Notes: generated by a model from the sequence alone, not told the origin. A DNA stretch of 64,000 nucleotides from VRUE01 sp963697805 (GCA_963697805.1 CAVOPB010000005.1:124001-188000), one strand, 5' to 3'. Numbered from the stretch's first letter, positions 26,086 through 34,676 are shown. Numbers and translations: made by a program.

Positions 26086-26727
26086 TCAAGATTCGGCCGG
26101 GAAGGAGATCCCGTCAAGACTCACGACCGTGGCACCGCCTGTCGCAGGCAGGATGCCGCCATCGTTTGGACCACCGAGGGTTCCATAGATGTTCATCTGT
26201 CCTACCCCTGTGGCTCCGCAGGGGTTGCAAGCCACGGTCATGCCGGCCACCTTGTCATCCGCCGGTCGGTAGCCCTGGGGCAGCTTGAAAAGGAATTCCG
26301 TGGTAGGTCCGCCTTCGATCACACCCCTGAGATGAACGATCCCGTCGTGATCCTTGAGGAACGCTGGTGTCAAGCTCAGTCCTCCGGCGTTCTTCCACGG
26401 GCCTTGGAGAGCCGGCTCGCCGGCAGCGCCCACCTCATGCCACTTTTCCGGCTGGGCAAGAGAGTTCGCCGTCTGAGCCGTCTGCGCGGACGGCACTGTG
26501 CCCAGTGTCGAGGCGTTGATCTGCGCCCCGGTCAGCGTGCCTTTCTTGACCTTGGCTGAGGTGACAGCTTCGTTCCTGATTTTCGTGGTGGTGACCGCAT
26601 TCTTCTTCAACTGCTTCGGTCCGACCGAGTTCTTGCCCAGATGACCGGCGGCGTAGGCCCCGCCCCCCAGCAACAGGAAGAAGCAGAGCGTTGACATCAC
26701 GTTCGCGTAGGTCAGCTTCGGGCGCAT
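26086..26727 (-). CDS. Array member 2: secreted repeat-stalk/tail-fibre-like protein
   Basis: 213 residues with the same layout as member 1: MRPKLTYANVMS, signal anchor, repeats (KNSVGPKQLK, KNAVTTTKIR, NEAVTSAKVK, KGTLTGAQIN, ASTLGTVPSA), then the head: WHEVGAAGEPAL, AFLKDHDGIVHLRG, FKLPQGYRPADD, VVSLDGISFPAES. The first 60 residues are nearly identical to member 10 far along the array, pointing to recent duplication or gene conversion. A CNPCG pair in the head may form a disulfide. Confidence 0.8.
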   Translation of the reverse strand: MRPKLTYANVMSTLCFFLLLGGGAYAAGHLGKNSVGPKQLKKNAVTTTKIRNEAVTSAKVKKGTLTGAQINASTLGTVPSAQTAQTANSLAQPEKWHEVGAAGEPALQGPWKNAGGLSLTPAFLKDHDGIVHLRGVIEGGPTTEFLFKLPQGYRPADDKVAGMTVACNPCGATGVGQMNIYGTLGGPNDGGILPATGGATVVSLDGISFPAES

Positions 26728-26790
26728 CTGGACCCCCCGTTGAGTTGGCTTTCGGCCTCGTCCCCCCAACGGACCGAGGCCCCGTCGATG

Positions 26791-26819
26791 ACGGTAGTCC
26801 TCCTCAGCCTGAACGGCAA
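26791..26819 (-). promoter_or_regulatory. Promoter of array member 2: TTGCCG-N17-TACCGT
   Basis: Exact 17-base spacer; the -35 box overlaps the TTGCCGTTCAGGCTGAGG repeat shared with the promoters near 26.0, 35.7 and 37.5 kb. Confidence 0.65.
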
Positions 26820-26867
26820 GAGGGGGCCGCTATGGACCTACCCCTCATGCTTTCGGTGTGTCGATCC

Positions 26868-27509
26868 TCAAGATTCGGCGCGAAAGTCGATCCCGTCGAA
26901 GCTGACCAAGGTTGTTCCTCCGGGCACCACTATCGCACCGTCAGCCCCCGCAGCAACGCCCGGACCGGCGATAAGTACACTCGATACTGTCTGCGTCGCA
27001 CCACAAGGGGGACCGTTGCAGGAAATTGGCATCCGGAGAATCTTGCCGCTAGCTGGTCGGTAACTCGGTGGAAGCTGAAAGACGATTGTGGATGCCCCGC
27101 CCACGGCTACGCCCTTGAGATGAACTACCCCCTCCTGATCCTTGTAGAAGGCCACCGTCTCCATTTTGATCGTGGCCGGGGCGTTCTGCCATGAATTCCG
27201 GAAACCAGGCTCACCCGCCGCCCCCACCTCATGCCAGTTCTCCGGCGGGGCGAGGGTGCTCGCCTTCTCCGCCGTGGGAACGATGCCTAGCGTTGAGGCA
27301 TTGATCTGGTTGCCGGTCAACGTCCCCTTTCTGACTTTGGCGGCGGTGACGGCTTCCTTCTTGATTTTCGCCGTGGTGACTGAGTTTTTCTTCAGTTGCT
27401 TCGAGCCGACCGTGTTCTTGCCGAGGGTGAAAGCAAAAGCATTGCCCCCGACCGCCAGGACGATTGCGATGAGAGCAAGGACGTGGGCCGAGGTGATGCG
27501 CTCTCTCAT
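26868..27509 (-). CDS. Array member 3: secreted repeat-stalk protein with a variant N-terminus
   Basis: 213 residues. The signal sequence differs from its neighbours (RERITSAHVLALIAIVLAVGGNAFA) while the stalk (KNTVGSKQLK, KNSVTTAKIK, KEAVTAAKVR, KGTLTGNQIN) and head (WHEVGAAGEPGF, AFYKDQEGVVHLKG, FQLPPSYRPASG, VSFDGIDFRAES) match. So the leader has been swapped or diverged independently of the rest. The start ATG has AAGGAAGG just upstream, a better ribosome-binding site than most members. Confidence 0.8.
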   Translation of the reverse strand: MRERITSAHVLALIAIVLAVGGNAFAFTLGKNTVGSKQLKKNSVTTAKIKKEAVTAAKVRKGTLTGNQINASTLGIVPTAEKASTLAPPENWHEVGAAGEPGFRNSWQNAPATIKMETVAFYKDQEGVVHLKGVAVGGASTIVFQLPPSYRPASGKILRMPISCNGPPCGATQTVSSVLIAGPGVAAGADGAIVVPGGTTLVSFDGIDFRAES

Positions 27510-27575
27510 TTGAGCCTTCCTTGCGGGTTGTGGCTTCCGGCCTCATCCACCCGAGGGGCCGAGGCCCTGTCGCTG

Positions 27576-27604
27576 ACGGTAGTCCCTCCTGGGCAAGTGG
27601 TCAA
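27576..27604 (-). promoter_or_regulatory. Promoter of array member 3: TTGACC-N17-TACCGT
   Basis: Near-consensus -35 with 17-base spacer. The TTGACC version of the box is shared with the promoters at 30298, 31153 and 36496. Confidence 0.65.
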
Positions 27605-27653
27605 CGCTCGGGGCGCGAACCGCAATCGCCGAGATTGAGCAATTCGACGCTGT

Positions 27654-27860
27654 CTACTCGGTGTAGATTTCCGCGCCGTCCTCGGTGAGGGTGACGTACT
27701 CCCAAACACCCTCGTCCGTGCGGAAGCGGTACTCGCCGGGTTCCAAGCCCTCCTGATCATTGAAGCGCTGGAAAGCGTCAGTGCCAGTCTCACCCGAGAG
27801 GCTTCTGATGAACCGCCACCCGTTGTTGGGGTCATTCCACTCGACTTGATAGCTCGCCAT
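27654..27860 (-). CDS. Small acidic protein, unknown function
   Basis: 68 residues, 15 acidic and 5 basic with no lysine, no signal peptide and many aromatics (YQVEWND, GWRFIRS, EYRFRTDEGVWEYVTL). The second ATG of the frame is used because AGGA lies eight bases before it. It lies between two array members and on the same strand. The high acidity is reminiscent of DNA-mimic or anti-restriction proteins, but no family motif supports that. An orphan gene is the safe reading. Confidence 0.5.
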   Translation of the reverse strand: MASYQVEWNDPNNGWRFIRSLSGETGTDAFQRFNDQEGLEPGEYRFRTDEGVWEYVTLTEDGAEIYTE

Positions 27861-28003
27861 CGAACGCATCCTAACCGCTCCTAACGCCCTGTACTTCGCT
27901 GGCGGGTTTTGTTTGATGCTGCAGTCACAGAAGCCCGGAGAACGCGCCTGAAAAGGTGAACAGGAGGAGGCCAGCCTGATCCCCTCCCCTATCCGGTGCG
28001 CGA

Positions 28004-28622
28004 TCAGGATTCGGCGCGGAAGGTCACGCCGTCGAGATAGCAGAGGCCCGAGGGGAGGGGCGTCTCTAGGTATGCGTCTCGGCTAGTGAAGGAAGACCGT
28101 GACGAGCGCTTCTTCCGTATTCGATTCAACTACCACCTGGCATTGGGGCGTATTCACCACATCGGCATGAACGCCGCTTGTGAACGACGTGAGTATGCCG
28201 ATGCTGGCTACCACTGCGCGGGGCGGCGGATTCAAGCCCGTGATGCAGTAAAGCTCTGGTTCCAGCTTTCGCACGTTGCTTTGACTGACCACATCGCTTT
28301 CGGGAGAAATTTCGCCGGTTGGCGCAATGATCACGGTGCGAAGGACGCTGGAAGCCGCAAATGCGGATGCGGGCTTTCCGGATAGCGCGTCGGCATTGGC
28401 TGCATCGGAGGAATTGGGCACGGTTCCCAGCTTCGCCAGGTTGATGTCCTTGCCTGTAAGCGATTGGTCCTTGACTTTCGTGCCGGTCACTGCGTTCTTC
28501 TTCAACTGCTTGGAGCCGACCGAGTTCTTGCCGAGGTGACCGGCGGCGTAGGCCCCGCCACCCAGCAACAGGAAGAAGCACAGCGAGGACATCACGTTCG
28601 CGTAGCTCAACTTCGGGCGCAT
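28004..28622 (-). CDS. Array member 4: secreted repeat-stalk protein, frameshifted near its end
   Basis: MRPKLSYANVMS, signal anchor and stalk (KNSVGSKQLK, KNAVTGTKVK, DQSLTGKDIN, LAKLGTVPNS) are intact; the head differs from other members (VLRTVIIAPTGEIS, TGLNPPPRAVVAS). The first frame stops after 179 residues (VTVFLH, TAG at 28083-28085). One base later in frame the sequence continues as RDAYLETPLPSGLCYLDG and ends in the family's VTFRAES and TGA. One extra base at the TAG would explain this; the restored protein is about 205 residues. The head may bind a different target. Confidence 0.7.
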
Positions 28623-28687
28623 CTGAACCTCCGTTGGGTTCGTGGCTTCGGGCCTTGTCCCCCCAACTGACCGAGGCCCTACCACCG

Positions 28688-28716
28688 ACCCTAGACCCGG
28701 TTGGCCGTCGGGTCGA
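28688..28716 (-). promoter_or_regulatory. Promoter of array member 4: TCGACC-N17-TAGGGT
   Basis: One step from the array consensus in each box, spacer 17 bases. Weaker than its siblings. Confidence 0.5.
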
Positions 28717-28880
28717 TCTCGGAGGGATCGAGTCAGTCGGCCTCCGCCACGACCCGCGTCCGCGGCCGTCGATCTGACGCCTTATGGTTCCGCTGCGCCT
28801 TTGGGGACCAAGGACGGCCTCAGAGGCGCATAGGACGCTGTTCAGGCCCATCTCCACCGTACGGAGGCATTGCTGGATGC

Positions 28881-29531
28881 TCAGGATTCGGCGCGGAAGG
28901 TGATGCCGCTCAACGTGTCGATTTCCGGAGAATTGGAGGATGTGTACACATCGCCTTCAGAGATCGTAGCCCCGACATTCAGGTTCACGCCCGACCCGGC
29001 GATGCGCACCCCGGAAATGGTGGGTTCCACGGTATTGCGCGCGGGCCGGTATCCGGGGGGCAGCGTGAAGATGGCTCCCTCGTCGCCGATTGCGACCCTG
29101 CCTACGAGGTGAACGATCCCCTCATGGTCCTTGTAGAAGCCAGCAGGGGTGTTGGGGAAGCCCGGGGTTCCGGTTGGGGCATTGGTGTCCCCGTTTTGGA
29201 ACGCTGGCTCGCCTGGCGAGCCGATGACATGAATCGGTTCGAGTGCGGCCAGACCGTTGGCGATCTCCGCCGAAGGCACCGTGCCGAGCTTGGTCAGGTT
29301 GATGTCAGCGCCGGTCAGCGAGTTCTCCTTCACCTTGGCGCTGTTGACCGAGTTCTTCCTGAGCTTCTTCAGCGTCACGGCGTTGTTCTTCAGCTGCTTG
29401 GTGCCGACCGTGTTCTTGCCGAGCTGAGAGGCCGCGAAGGCGGCACCCCCGCCGAGCAACAAAAACAGGCAGAGCGTGGAGATGACGTTCGCGTAGGACA
29501 ACTTCTCGCGCAATCTGAGCCGTTCCTTCAT
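28881..29531 (-). CDS. Array member 5: secreted repeat-stalk/tail-fibre-like protein
   Basis: 216 residues. N-terminus KERLRLREKLSYANVIS is longer than in other members; a strong GGAGG lies before the ATG. The stalk has more lysines (KNTVGTKQLK, NNAVTLKKLR, KNSVNSAKVK, ENSLTGADIN, LTKLGTVPSA). The head reads IHVIGSPGEPAF, GFYKDHEGIVHLVG, FTLPPGYRPARN and TLSGITFRAES. No array-type promoter is visible upstream; the gap instead holds a conserved small reading frame (next entry). Confidence 0.8.
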   Translation of the reverse strand: MKERLRLREKLSYANVISTLCLFLLLGGGAAFAASQLGKNTVGTKQLKNNAVTLKKLRKNSVNSAKVKENSLTGADINLTKLGTVPSAEIANGLAALEPIHVIGSPGEPAFQNGDTNAPTGTPGFPNTPAGFYKDHEGIVHLVGRVAIGDEGAIFTLPPGYRPARNTVEPTISGVRIAGSGVNLNVGATISEGDVYTSSNSPEIDTLSGITFRAES

Positions 29532-29767
29532 GTGGCCCTCCGTTGGGTTCGTGGCTTTCGGGATGACTTCGAGGCCGTGGGACCGATAAACGTCACCTGC
29601 CACTCGCCCTCATGGCGGTCCTCCTCCGACATGGGGGAGAATCGGGGGTGAGCTTCAAGGATGGGCCGCTTGCTTTGTTTTCCAACGTCCTTGGGCATAG
29701 GGATCGACCTTGGATCGGGGGATTCGGTCAACTTCATCGTAGTCGCAGCCGAGACCAGGGATTTCAT
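29528..29767 (-). other. Conserved small reading frame or relic (SEEDRHEGEW motif)
   Basis: A short frame (MKSLVSAATT onward) includes EAHPRFSPMSEEDRHEGEWQ then VTF and PTASK. Similar peptides occur at 31317-31436 and, degraded (EAHPRFTLLAEEDQHVGEW), near 36.7 kb, always upstream of an array gene. Its end overlaps the start of array member 5. It is either a small gene co-duplicated with the array or DNA carried along with it. No family recognised. Confidence 0.35.
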
Positions 29768-29846
29768 GGCGAACGGCCGCGCTTGATGGAGAACGGGGAA
29801 CAAAGGGGGCCGCTCTGGACCCATCTTTGCGTTCGTCCGCCGCTCT

Positions 29847-30231
29847 TCAGGATTCGGCGCGGAAGGTGATCCCGTTGAGGCTTAGGAGGTTGGCTGGCTC
29901 CGCCAAGATGTTTCCCGGACAACTCGGGGACGTTGGTGTAGTCGCCACCCAAAACGTCTACTCGCTCCGAATACGAAGAGCCACAGAGAGCGCCGCCGAG
30001 GCAATATCCTGTGAACAGGAAGTCCAGACCGGGGGCGGGCCGGAAACCGGGGGGAAGTTCGAATATCGGCTGTTGGGTACCCGAAGGAGCTGTCACCTCT
30101 CCTCTCAGGTGGACAATCCCCGCCCGATCTTTGTAGAAGGCGGCGGTGGGGACTTGAAAGTCCCACCCGCCGAACAGAAGGAACAGGCACAACGTCGAGA
30201 TCACATTCGCGTAGGTCAGCTTCGGACGCAT
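29847..30231 (-). pseudogene. Array member 6: stalk-less, frameshifted relic
   Basis: Starts MRPKLTYANVISTLCLFLLFGG, then jumps to WDFQVPTAAFYKDRAGIVHL: the whole repeat stalk and the front of the head are missing. The rest of the head follows (FELPPGFRPAPG). The frame then breaks after VPELSGK; one base on, it resumes as NILAEPANLL and ends SLNGITFRAES with TGA. Deletion plus an apparent extra base indicate decay. Confidence 0.75.
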
Positions 30232-30297
30232 CTGGACCCCCGTTGGGTTCGTGGCTTCCGGCCACTCGCCCCCCCGGGCGGGTTATGGCCCACATCG

Positions 30298-30326
30298 ACG
30301 GTAGCCTCCGTCGGTCGTTTGGTCAA
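30298..30326 (-). promoter_or_regulatory. Promoter of array member 6: TTGACC-N17-TACCGT
   Basis: Intact consensus boxes and 17-base spacer in front of the decayed gene, so the relic may still be transcribed. Confidence 0.6.
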
Positions 30327-30490
30327 ATGGCGCGAACCGGTCCCAGCCGATGAGCGCCGCGAGCCGGAGCCTTCTTTGAGCTTTCGGCGTCCGTTCACCG
30401 GTCCCGAACAAGTGGCGGCGCCGGGGGGCGGTGGCGTCCCCCATTGGTAAAGGCGTGCCCGTGACCCACCCCGCCCATCCTTTGAGCCAG

Positions 30491-31087
30491 CTAGCAGGTC
30501 GTTGCTTTGAAACTCACGCCGTCGATGCCATATATTCCTTGGGGGACCGAAGCATTGAGGTGAACGGCGCCTTCTGCTTCCACAAGGGCCGTTCCGGTCG
30601 CCGGGGGGTTACCCGTGATTGGGGCGAGCACGGCCTTCTCCGGGCGATCCGCTACCGGCAGGGTGAAGGCAACCGCGCTGTTATTCGAATTGGCGACGGT
30701 CCCCTGCAAGTGGACCACGCACTCATGGTCCTTGTAGAACCCGGCGGGTGTGAAGTTGGGGCTGTAGTTCGTCGCTTCATTTTCGAACTGCGGCTCGCCG
30801 CTCCCACCCACGAGGTGAACCGTGACTGGATGGGCGAAGGCATCGACCGTCGTGGCATGGTCCGCATCGGCCGCTCTGGGGACAGTCCCGAGTGTCGACG
30901 CATCGATATCCCGGCCGGTGAGCGAGTGGTCCTTCACTTTCGATCCGGTGACCGAGTTCTTCTTCAATTGCTTGGTCCCAACACTGTTCTTGCCGAGGTG
31001 GGAGGCCGCGTAGGCGCCACCGGCTCCAAGCACCAAGAACACCGCGATGGTCGACATGACGTTGGCGTAGGTTAGCTTCGGGCGCAT
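30491..31087 (-). CDS. Array member 7: secreted repeat-stalk protein with variant tail
   Basis: 198 residues. MRPKLTYANVMSTIAVFLVLG leads into the stalk (KNSVGTKQLK, KNSVTGSKVK, DHSLTGRDID, ASTLGTVPRA) and head (VHLVGGSGEPQF, GFYKDHECVVHLQG, FTLPVADRPEKA). The end is different: YGIDGVSFKATTC in place of FRAES. The glycine-tyrosine of the GYRP motif is replaced (VADRP), so the head may be structurally altered. Confidence 0.78.
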   Translation of the reverse strand: MRPKLTYANVMSTIAVFLVLGAGGAYAASHLGKNSVGTKQLKKNSVTGSKVKDHSLTGRDIDASTLGTVPRAADADHATTVDAFAHPVTVHLVGGSGEPQFENEATNYSPNFTPAGFYKDHECVVHLQGTVANSNNSAVAFTLPVADRPEKAVLAPITGNPPATGTALVEAEGAVHLNASVPQGIYGIDGVSFKATTC

Positions 31088-31152
31088 CTGGACCCCCGTT
31101 TGGTTTGGCTTTCGGCCTTGTCCCCCCGACGGACCGAGGCCCCCGTCGAATG

Positions 31153-31181
31153 ACGGTAGTCCTCGTGGGCCGGTGGGTCAA
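31153..31181 (-). promoter_or_regulatory. Promoter of array member 7: TTGACC-N17-TACCGT
   Basis: Identical boxes to the promoter at 30298, spacer 17 bases, about 65 bases before the start codon. Confidence 0.65.
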
Positions 31182-31316
31182 TCGGGGGGATGCCTCTCGC
31201 CCTCGGACAGCGCCTGCTCCTCGGTCACGCCCTCCGTCGGCTGGTTCCTGATCGCTGTCATCCTGCTGCTTCGCTTCTGGCCCGCCATCGTCGCCTGGTT
31301 CGAGCAGCGCCGCTGA
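31173..31316 (+). CDS. Possible 47-residue single-span membrane peptide
   Basis: GTG-initiated frame ending in a clear hydrophobic span and amphipathic end (VGWFLIAVILLLRFW, then PAIVAWFEQRR, stop). A related sequence near 36.6 kb keeps the hydrophobic span (GWVMIAVLIAVVVLILARH) but has shifted frame after it. No ribosome-binding site is evident and the 5' end overlaps the promoter of array member 7 on the other strand. Conservation of the span is the only support. Confidence 0.3.
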   Translation: MGQSGGCLSPSDSACSSVTPSVGWFLIAVILLLRFWPAIVAWFEQRR

Positions 31317-31436
31317 AATGCCGTCCACGCCTCCTACGAGCCGGAATCCGCCTTCGGCTTCTTCGACAAATTTCGACGCCGTGGGATCGAGAAATGTCAC
31401 CTGCCACTCGCCCTCGTGGCGGTCCTCCTCCGACAT
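31317..31436 (-). other. Second copy of the SEEDRHEGEW small frame
   Basis: Begins MSEEDRHEGEWQVTFLDPTA then SKFVEEAEGGFRLVGG. It is nearly identical to the copy near 29.6 kb through PTASK and then unrelated. It runs open into DNA that belongs to the next array gene, so its true end is unclear. Treated as a conserved relic or small gene. Confidence 0.35.
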
Positions 31437-31482
31437 TGGGGAGAATCAAGGCTCGGCTGGAGGAATTGCGGCAACCGCCAGA

Positions 31483-31511
31483 TTGACGCTGCGGGCTGAC
31501 CCGGCTACGGT
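31483..31511 (+). promoter_or_regulatory. Plus-strand promoter: TTGACG-N17-TACGGT
   Basis: Array-type boxes with 17-base spacing, but on the opposite strand, about 58 bases before the chimeric surface-protein gene. Confidence 0.6.
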
Positions 31512-31568
31512 CCCTGCCAGAAGTTCGCAGTTCGGGGGCGCTCGGCCAAACTCGACCCGAAGGGGAAT

Positions 31569-34283
31569 GTGTCCAAGATGTCCATGCGCCCGAAGTTGAC
31601 CTACGCGAACACGATGGCGACGTCTGCGACAGTCCTCGCCCTTGGCGGCGTTTCCGATGCGGCGCTGAAGCTGCCCAAGAACAGCGTCGCTCACACGGTG
31701 GGAGGGAGAGCATCGAGACGCTGGCTATTTGCCCTCGCGCTGCTGTTCTCCGTCGCCGGCCTCTCGATCGCCTGCGGTCCCGCCGTCGCTTCGATAACCC
31801 TGACCGAGGGCTCCGACACAGCGACCGCGCCGCACATCGAATGGAACTTCGGCGACTCCACCGGCAACGTCGACTGCGTGGACGACGCCAAGTGGAGGCG
31901 CGGCGAAGGCGAAGCGTTCGGAGGAGACCTCGCCGCCAACAACGGGGCCTGCGGGAGCGCGACAGAGTTCTGGGGGGAGTCCTACGGCAACGAAGACAGC
32001 CATGGGCCGGGGCCGGTGGTGGCCTGCAACAAGGGCTCCTGGCGGGCGATCAGCGCCCGCACCGTGGAGGTGACCTCCTCAGCGCCCAGCAACTGCTCGG
32101 GCGACGATCCCTCGATCCCCGTCCGCACCCGCTATACGTTTTTCGAATCTGGCGCCGGTGCCAACGAGGTCCGGATCGAACGCACCTGGTCGTTCGCGCC
32201 CAACCAGACCTCCTCCAACCCGGCTCAGGGGATGCGCGCCTACGTGCCTCGCCTCGGCCTTGGCACATACGGACAGGTGATCTTCCCGAAGGCCGACCAC
32301 AACCTGCAGACCGAGGGCGTCGTCAACGACAGCTTCCGAACGGACTGGGACGGCAGCTGGATCGCGATCAACGCGTCGTCGACCAACGCCGGCGCCCTAC
32401 TGCTGCGCGACCCGGCGAATACCAGCCCGGCGCAGCTGGTCTCGGACTACGATTCCTCCTCGGGGTCGAACAACTCGGGCATCACGCTCAACCGGCCGCA
32501 GCCCGACGGCTGGCTCGCGCCGGTCACCGAGACCGAGTTCATGTGCTTCTACGACGCGACCACCTGGCCGGTCGAAGGACGCTCGGCGACGAACCTCCCC
32601 GAAGGCTGCGGCGCCATCGAAGTCCCGATCAACGTCGTCGCCCCGAAAATCTCGGCGGGGGCCGGGAACCCGCAGCCCGGCCACGCCTACACGGCGACCG
32701 CGGGAACCTGGGAACATGCAGGCGCCGGCGTCGCGCGCCAGTGGTACCGCTGCCTCGGGACCTCCTGCGAAGCGATCGGCGGCGCCACGAGCGCCCAGTA
32801 CACGGCGACCGGGGCCGATGTCGGGCACGCCCTGAGGGTCACCGAGACCGCGACGGCGGCTAGCGGGGAATCGGACTCGGCGTCGAGCAACATCGCCGGC
32901 ACCGTCAGCGGCACGATCTACCAGAACTCGGAATCGGAACCGAACGAGCTTTCTGGGGCGCCGGTCCAGGCTTGCCCGGTCGGCGGCGGCGCCTGTCGCT
33001 CGACGACGAGCGGCGCGCACGGCCGCTACACGATCCAGGTCCCGGTCTCGGGCGATTACGCGATCACCGCTTTCCCGCCCTCCAGTTCCGAAGCGCTGCC
33101 GAAGACGCGTTCCGGGGCCTCGACCGTCGCAGACGAAGCCGACACCCCGAACCAGAACGTCGTCCTCGCCATCCCCCAGGCTCCTCCGCCCAACGTGGGC
33201 TTCAGCGGTTCGGGGTCTCGCGGCTCCACCGCCAACGGCACGCCGGTCGTTCATTGGCAGGAACCGTTCGTGATCGAATACGAAGCCGGGATCGACCACG
33301 AAGTCGAAGTGACGGTCAGGTTCCCGAATGAAGAAGAACGCACCTATCCGCCCGTGGAACCGGTCGAACCCGATCCCGAAGATCCTGGAACGGGGCATTT
33401 CCGTTTCCCGATCGACCCGCTCTATCCGAACCACGGCCCGGCCGAAGTGTCGATCAAGGACAAGCCGCCCGGCGAACCGGAGGAAGAAACGAACTTTCCG
33501 ATCTACATCGACCCGAGCGGCTTGGTGCGCACCACGGACGGGGCGCCGCTCGCCGGAGTCACCGTCACCCTCTACCGATCCGACAGCGAATCCGGCCCAT
33601 TCACCGCCGTCCCCGACGGCTCGGCGGTGATGTCGCCGATGAACCGCGCCAACCCCGACCTGAGCGAAGCCGACGGGCACTTCGGCTGGGACGTGATCGC
33701 CGGCTACTACAAGGTCCGCGTCGAAAAGAGCGGCTGCCACGCCCCCGGCGACTCGGGCCAGGCGTTCGTCGAAACCGGGGTGCAGTCGATCCCGCCGCCG
33801 GTGACGAATCTCGACATAAGGCTCGAATGCCCGCCGCTCGTCGAGGAACGCCCCGGCGCGCGGCTGCGGCCCTCACTCGGGCTCTCCCGAGGGGGCAAGG
33901 TGCGAGTCAAGAAGAGCGGCGCCTTCAAAGTCGGGTCCTCGACGATCGAATGCCCCGCGGCGAGCGCCCTGTCGTGCACGGCCCAGGTGACAGTCACCGG
34001 TTCACCGCCCGAGAAAAAGAAAAAGAAGCGGAAGGGCGGGAAGGCCCGAGCCGCGAAGGCGGGCCTGAACCTCGGGTCGTCGAAGATGACGATCGCGCCC
34101 GGAGCGACCGTTCCGGTTGCCGGCAAGCTCTCCGCGAAGGGCCTGCGCAATCTGAAAGCGCTGCGCAGCGTCAAGGCGAAAATCGCGATCCAGGCGAGCG
34201 TCCCCAACGGCGACTCGGTCTCGGGCAGCGTGTCCGCGACCCTGCTCGCTCCGCCGCCAGCGCGGCAAGCGGCGAGGCACTGA
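31569..34283 (+). CDS. Chimeric large surface protein (array leader joined to multi-domain adhesin-like protein)
   Basis: 904 residues. Residues 6-40 (MRPKLTYANTMATSAT to LPKNSV) are an array-family leader that breaks off in the stalk; from residue 49 a second signal-type helix follows (RRWLFALALLFSVAGLSIA). The body has a Trp/Cys-rich N-domain (about 75-350), an Ig-like repeat (360-435: TATAGTWEHAGA, QWYRCLG, GADVGHALRV), a carboxypeptidase-regulatory/SdrB-like domain (446-505), a Pro/Glu-rich stretch, a second such domain (SGLVRTTDGAPLAGVTVTLY) and a Lys-rich end (EKKKKKRKGGKARAAK). It has no LPXTG. It is probably exported and surface-bound. The end seems truncated, since a homologous C-terminus lies just beyond the stop. 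Starts at 31578 or 31584 are alternatives. Confidence 0.75.
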   Translation: MSKMSMRPKLTYANTMATSATVLALGGVSDAALKLPKNSVAHTVGGRASRRWLFALALLFSVAGLSIACGPAVASITLTEGSDTATAPHIEWNFGDSTGNVDCVDDAKWRRGEGEAFGGDLAANNGACGSATEFWGESYGNEDSHGPGPVVACNKGSWRAISARTVEVTSSAPSNCSGDDPSIPVRTRYTFFESGAGANEVRIERTWSFAPNQTSSNPAQGMRAYVPRLGLGTYGQVIFPKADHNLQTEGVVNDSFRTDWDGSWIAINASSTNAGALLLRDPANTSPAQLVSDYDSSSGSNNSGITLNRPQPDGWLAPVTETEFMCFYDATTWPVEGRSATNLPEGCGAIEVPINVVAPKISAGAGNPQPGHAYTATAGTWEHAGAGVARQWYRCLGTSCEAIGGATSAQYTATGADVGHALRVTETATAASGESDSASSNIAGTVSGTIYQNSESEPNELSGAPVQACPVGGGACRSTTSGAHGRYTIQVPVSGDYAITAFPPSSSEALPKTRSGASTVADEADTPNQNVVLAIPQAPPPNVGFSGSGSRGSTANGTPVVHWQEPFVIEYEAGIDHEVEVTVRFPNEEERTYPPVEPVEPDPEDPGTGHFRFPIDPLYPNHGPAEVSIKDKPPGEPEEETNFPIYIDPSGLVRTTDGAPLAGVTVTLYRSDSESGPFTAVPDGSAVMSPMNRANPDLSEADGHFGWDVIAGYYKVRVEKSGCHAPGDSGQAFVETGVQSIPPPVTNLDIRLECPPLVEERPGARLRPSLGLSRGGKVRVKKSGAFKVGSSTIECPAASALSCTAQVTVTGSPPEKKKKKRKGGKARAAKAGLNLGSSKMTIAPGATVPVAGKLSAKGLRNLKALRSVKAKIAIQASVPNGDSVSGSVSATLLAPPPARQAARH

Positions 34284-34299
34284 TCGCAGCGGGTAGTCC

Positions 34300-34433
34300 C
34301 TGGTCGTCTCGCTGAAGCCCAAGATGAAGTTCAGATCGAAGCTCGCGGACGCCGCGAAGATCCTGGTGAAGGAGACGGTGACGATCAGGGGTTCACGCGG
34401 ATCGTGTTCCGCAGGCTGAAGGTCGTTCAGTAG
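34300..34433 (+). pseudogene. Detached C-terminal relic (VSLKP...KILVKETVTI motif)
   Basis: Translates as LVVSLKPKMKFRSKLADAAK, ILVKETVTI, then after one frame change RIVFRRLKVVQ and a stop. The beta-propeller protein at 37.7 kb ends with the same segment (SLKPRKKFRSKLAAAKKILV, then FRKLKVVQ). It is probably the original end of the 904-residue protein, cut off by indels. Beyond it, 34434-35047 holds only the second tRNA repeat; I see no gene there. Confidence 0.7.
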
Positions 34434-34633
34434 CAGGGGCCCTGAAAGCGGCCGGGGTCGACCTCTCGACACCTCGCCCAGGGACTCTCGCCAACCGCGC
34501 TGGGGTGTCAGCGGGGGGTCAGCGGAAGCCACGGATACAGCCCGCACTCCCGACCCCCGTTTCGGGGCGAAAACGTCGTTCTGGCGCCGAAAACCCGCAA
34601 CAGCACGCACTCCAACGGATATGCCGGGGCGCG

Positions 34634-34676
34634 ATCATAATCCGCGTGTCGGGGGTTCGAGTCCCTCCTCCGGCAT
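34634..34676 (+). repeat. att-like direct repeat copy 2 (43 bp of tRNA 3' end)
   Basis: Identical over 43 bases to 24345-24387, from the anticodon loop to the discriminator base, without the 5' half of the tRNA. It marks the far end of island 1. The short frame across it is not a gene; tRNA T-arms often yield such frames. Confidence 0.85.

Larger units (their letters stand above)
24388..34676. mobile_element. Genomic island 1, bounded by tRNA 3'-end direct repeats
   Basis: 10.3 kb between copy 1 and copy 2 of the 43-bp tRNA repeat. Contents: an HsdR remnant, seven tandem secreted-protein genes or relics, a small acidic protein and a chimeric surface protein. No integrase, excisionase, relaxase or phage structural gene is present, so the element has either lost its integration genes or relied on one elsewhere. 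Base composition in the coding parts looks less GC-rich than in the flanking housekeeping genes by eye. Confidence 0.65.
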
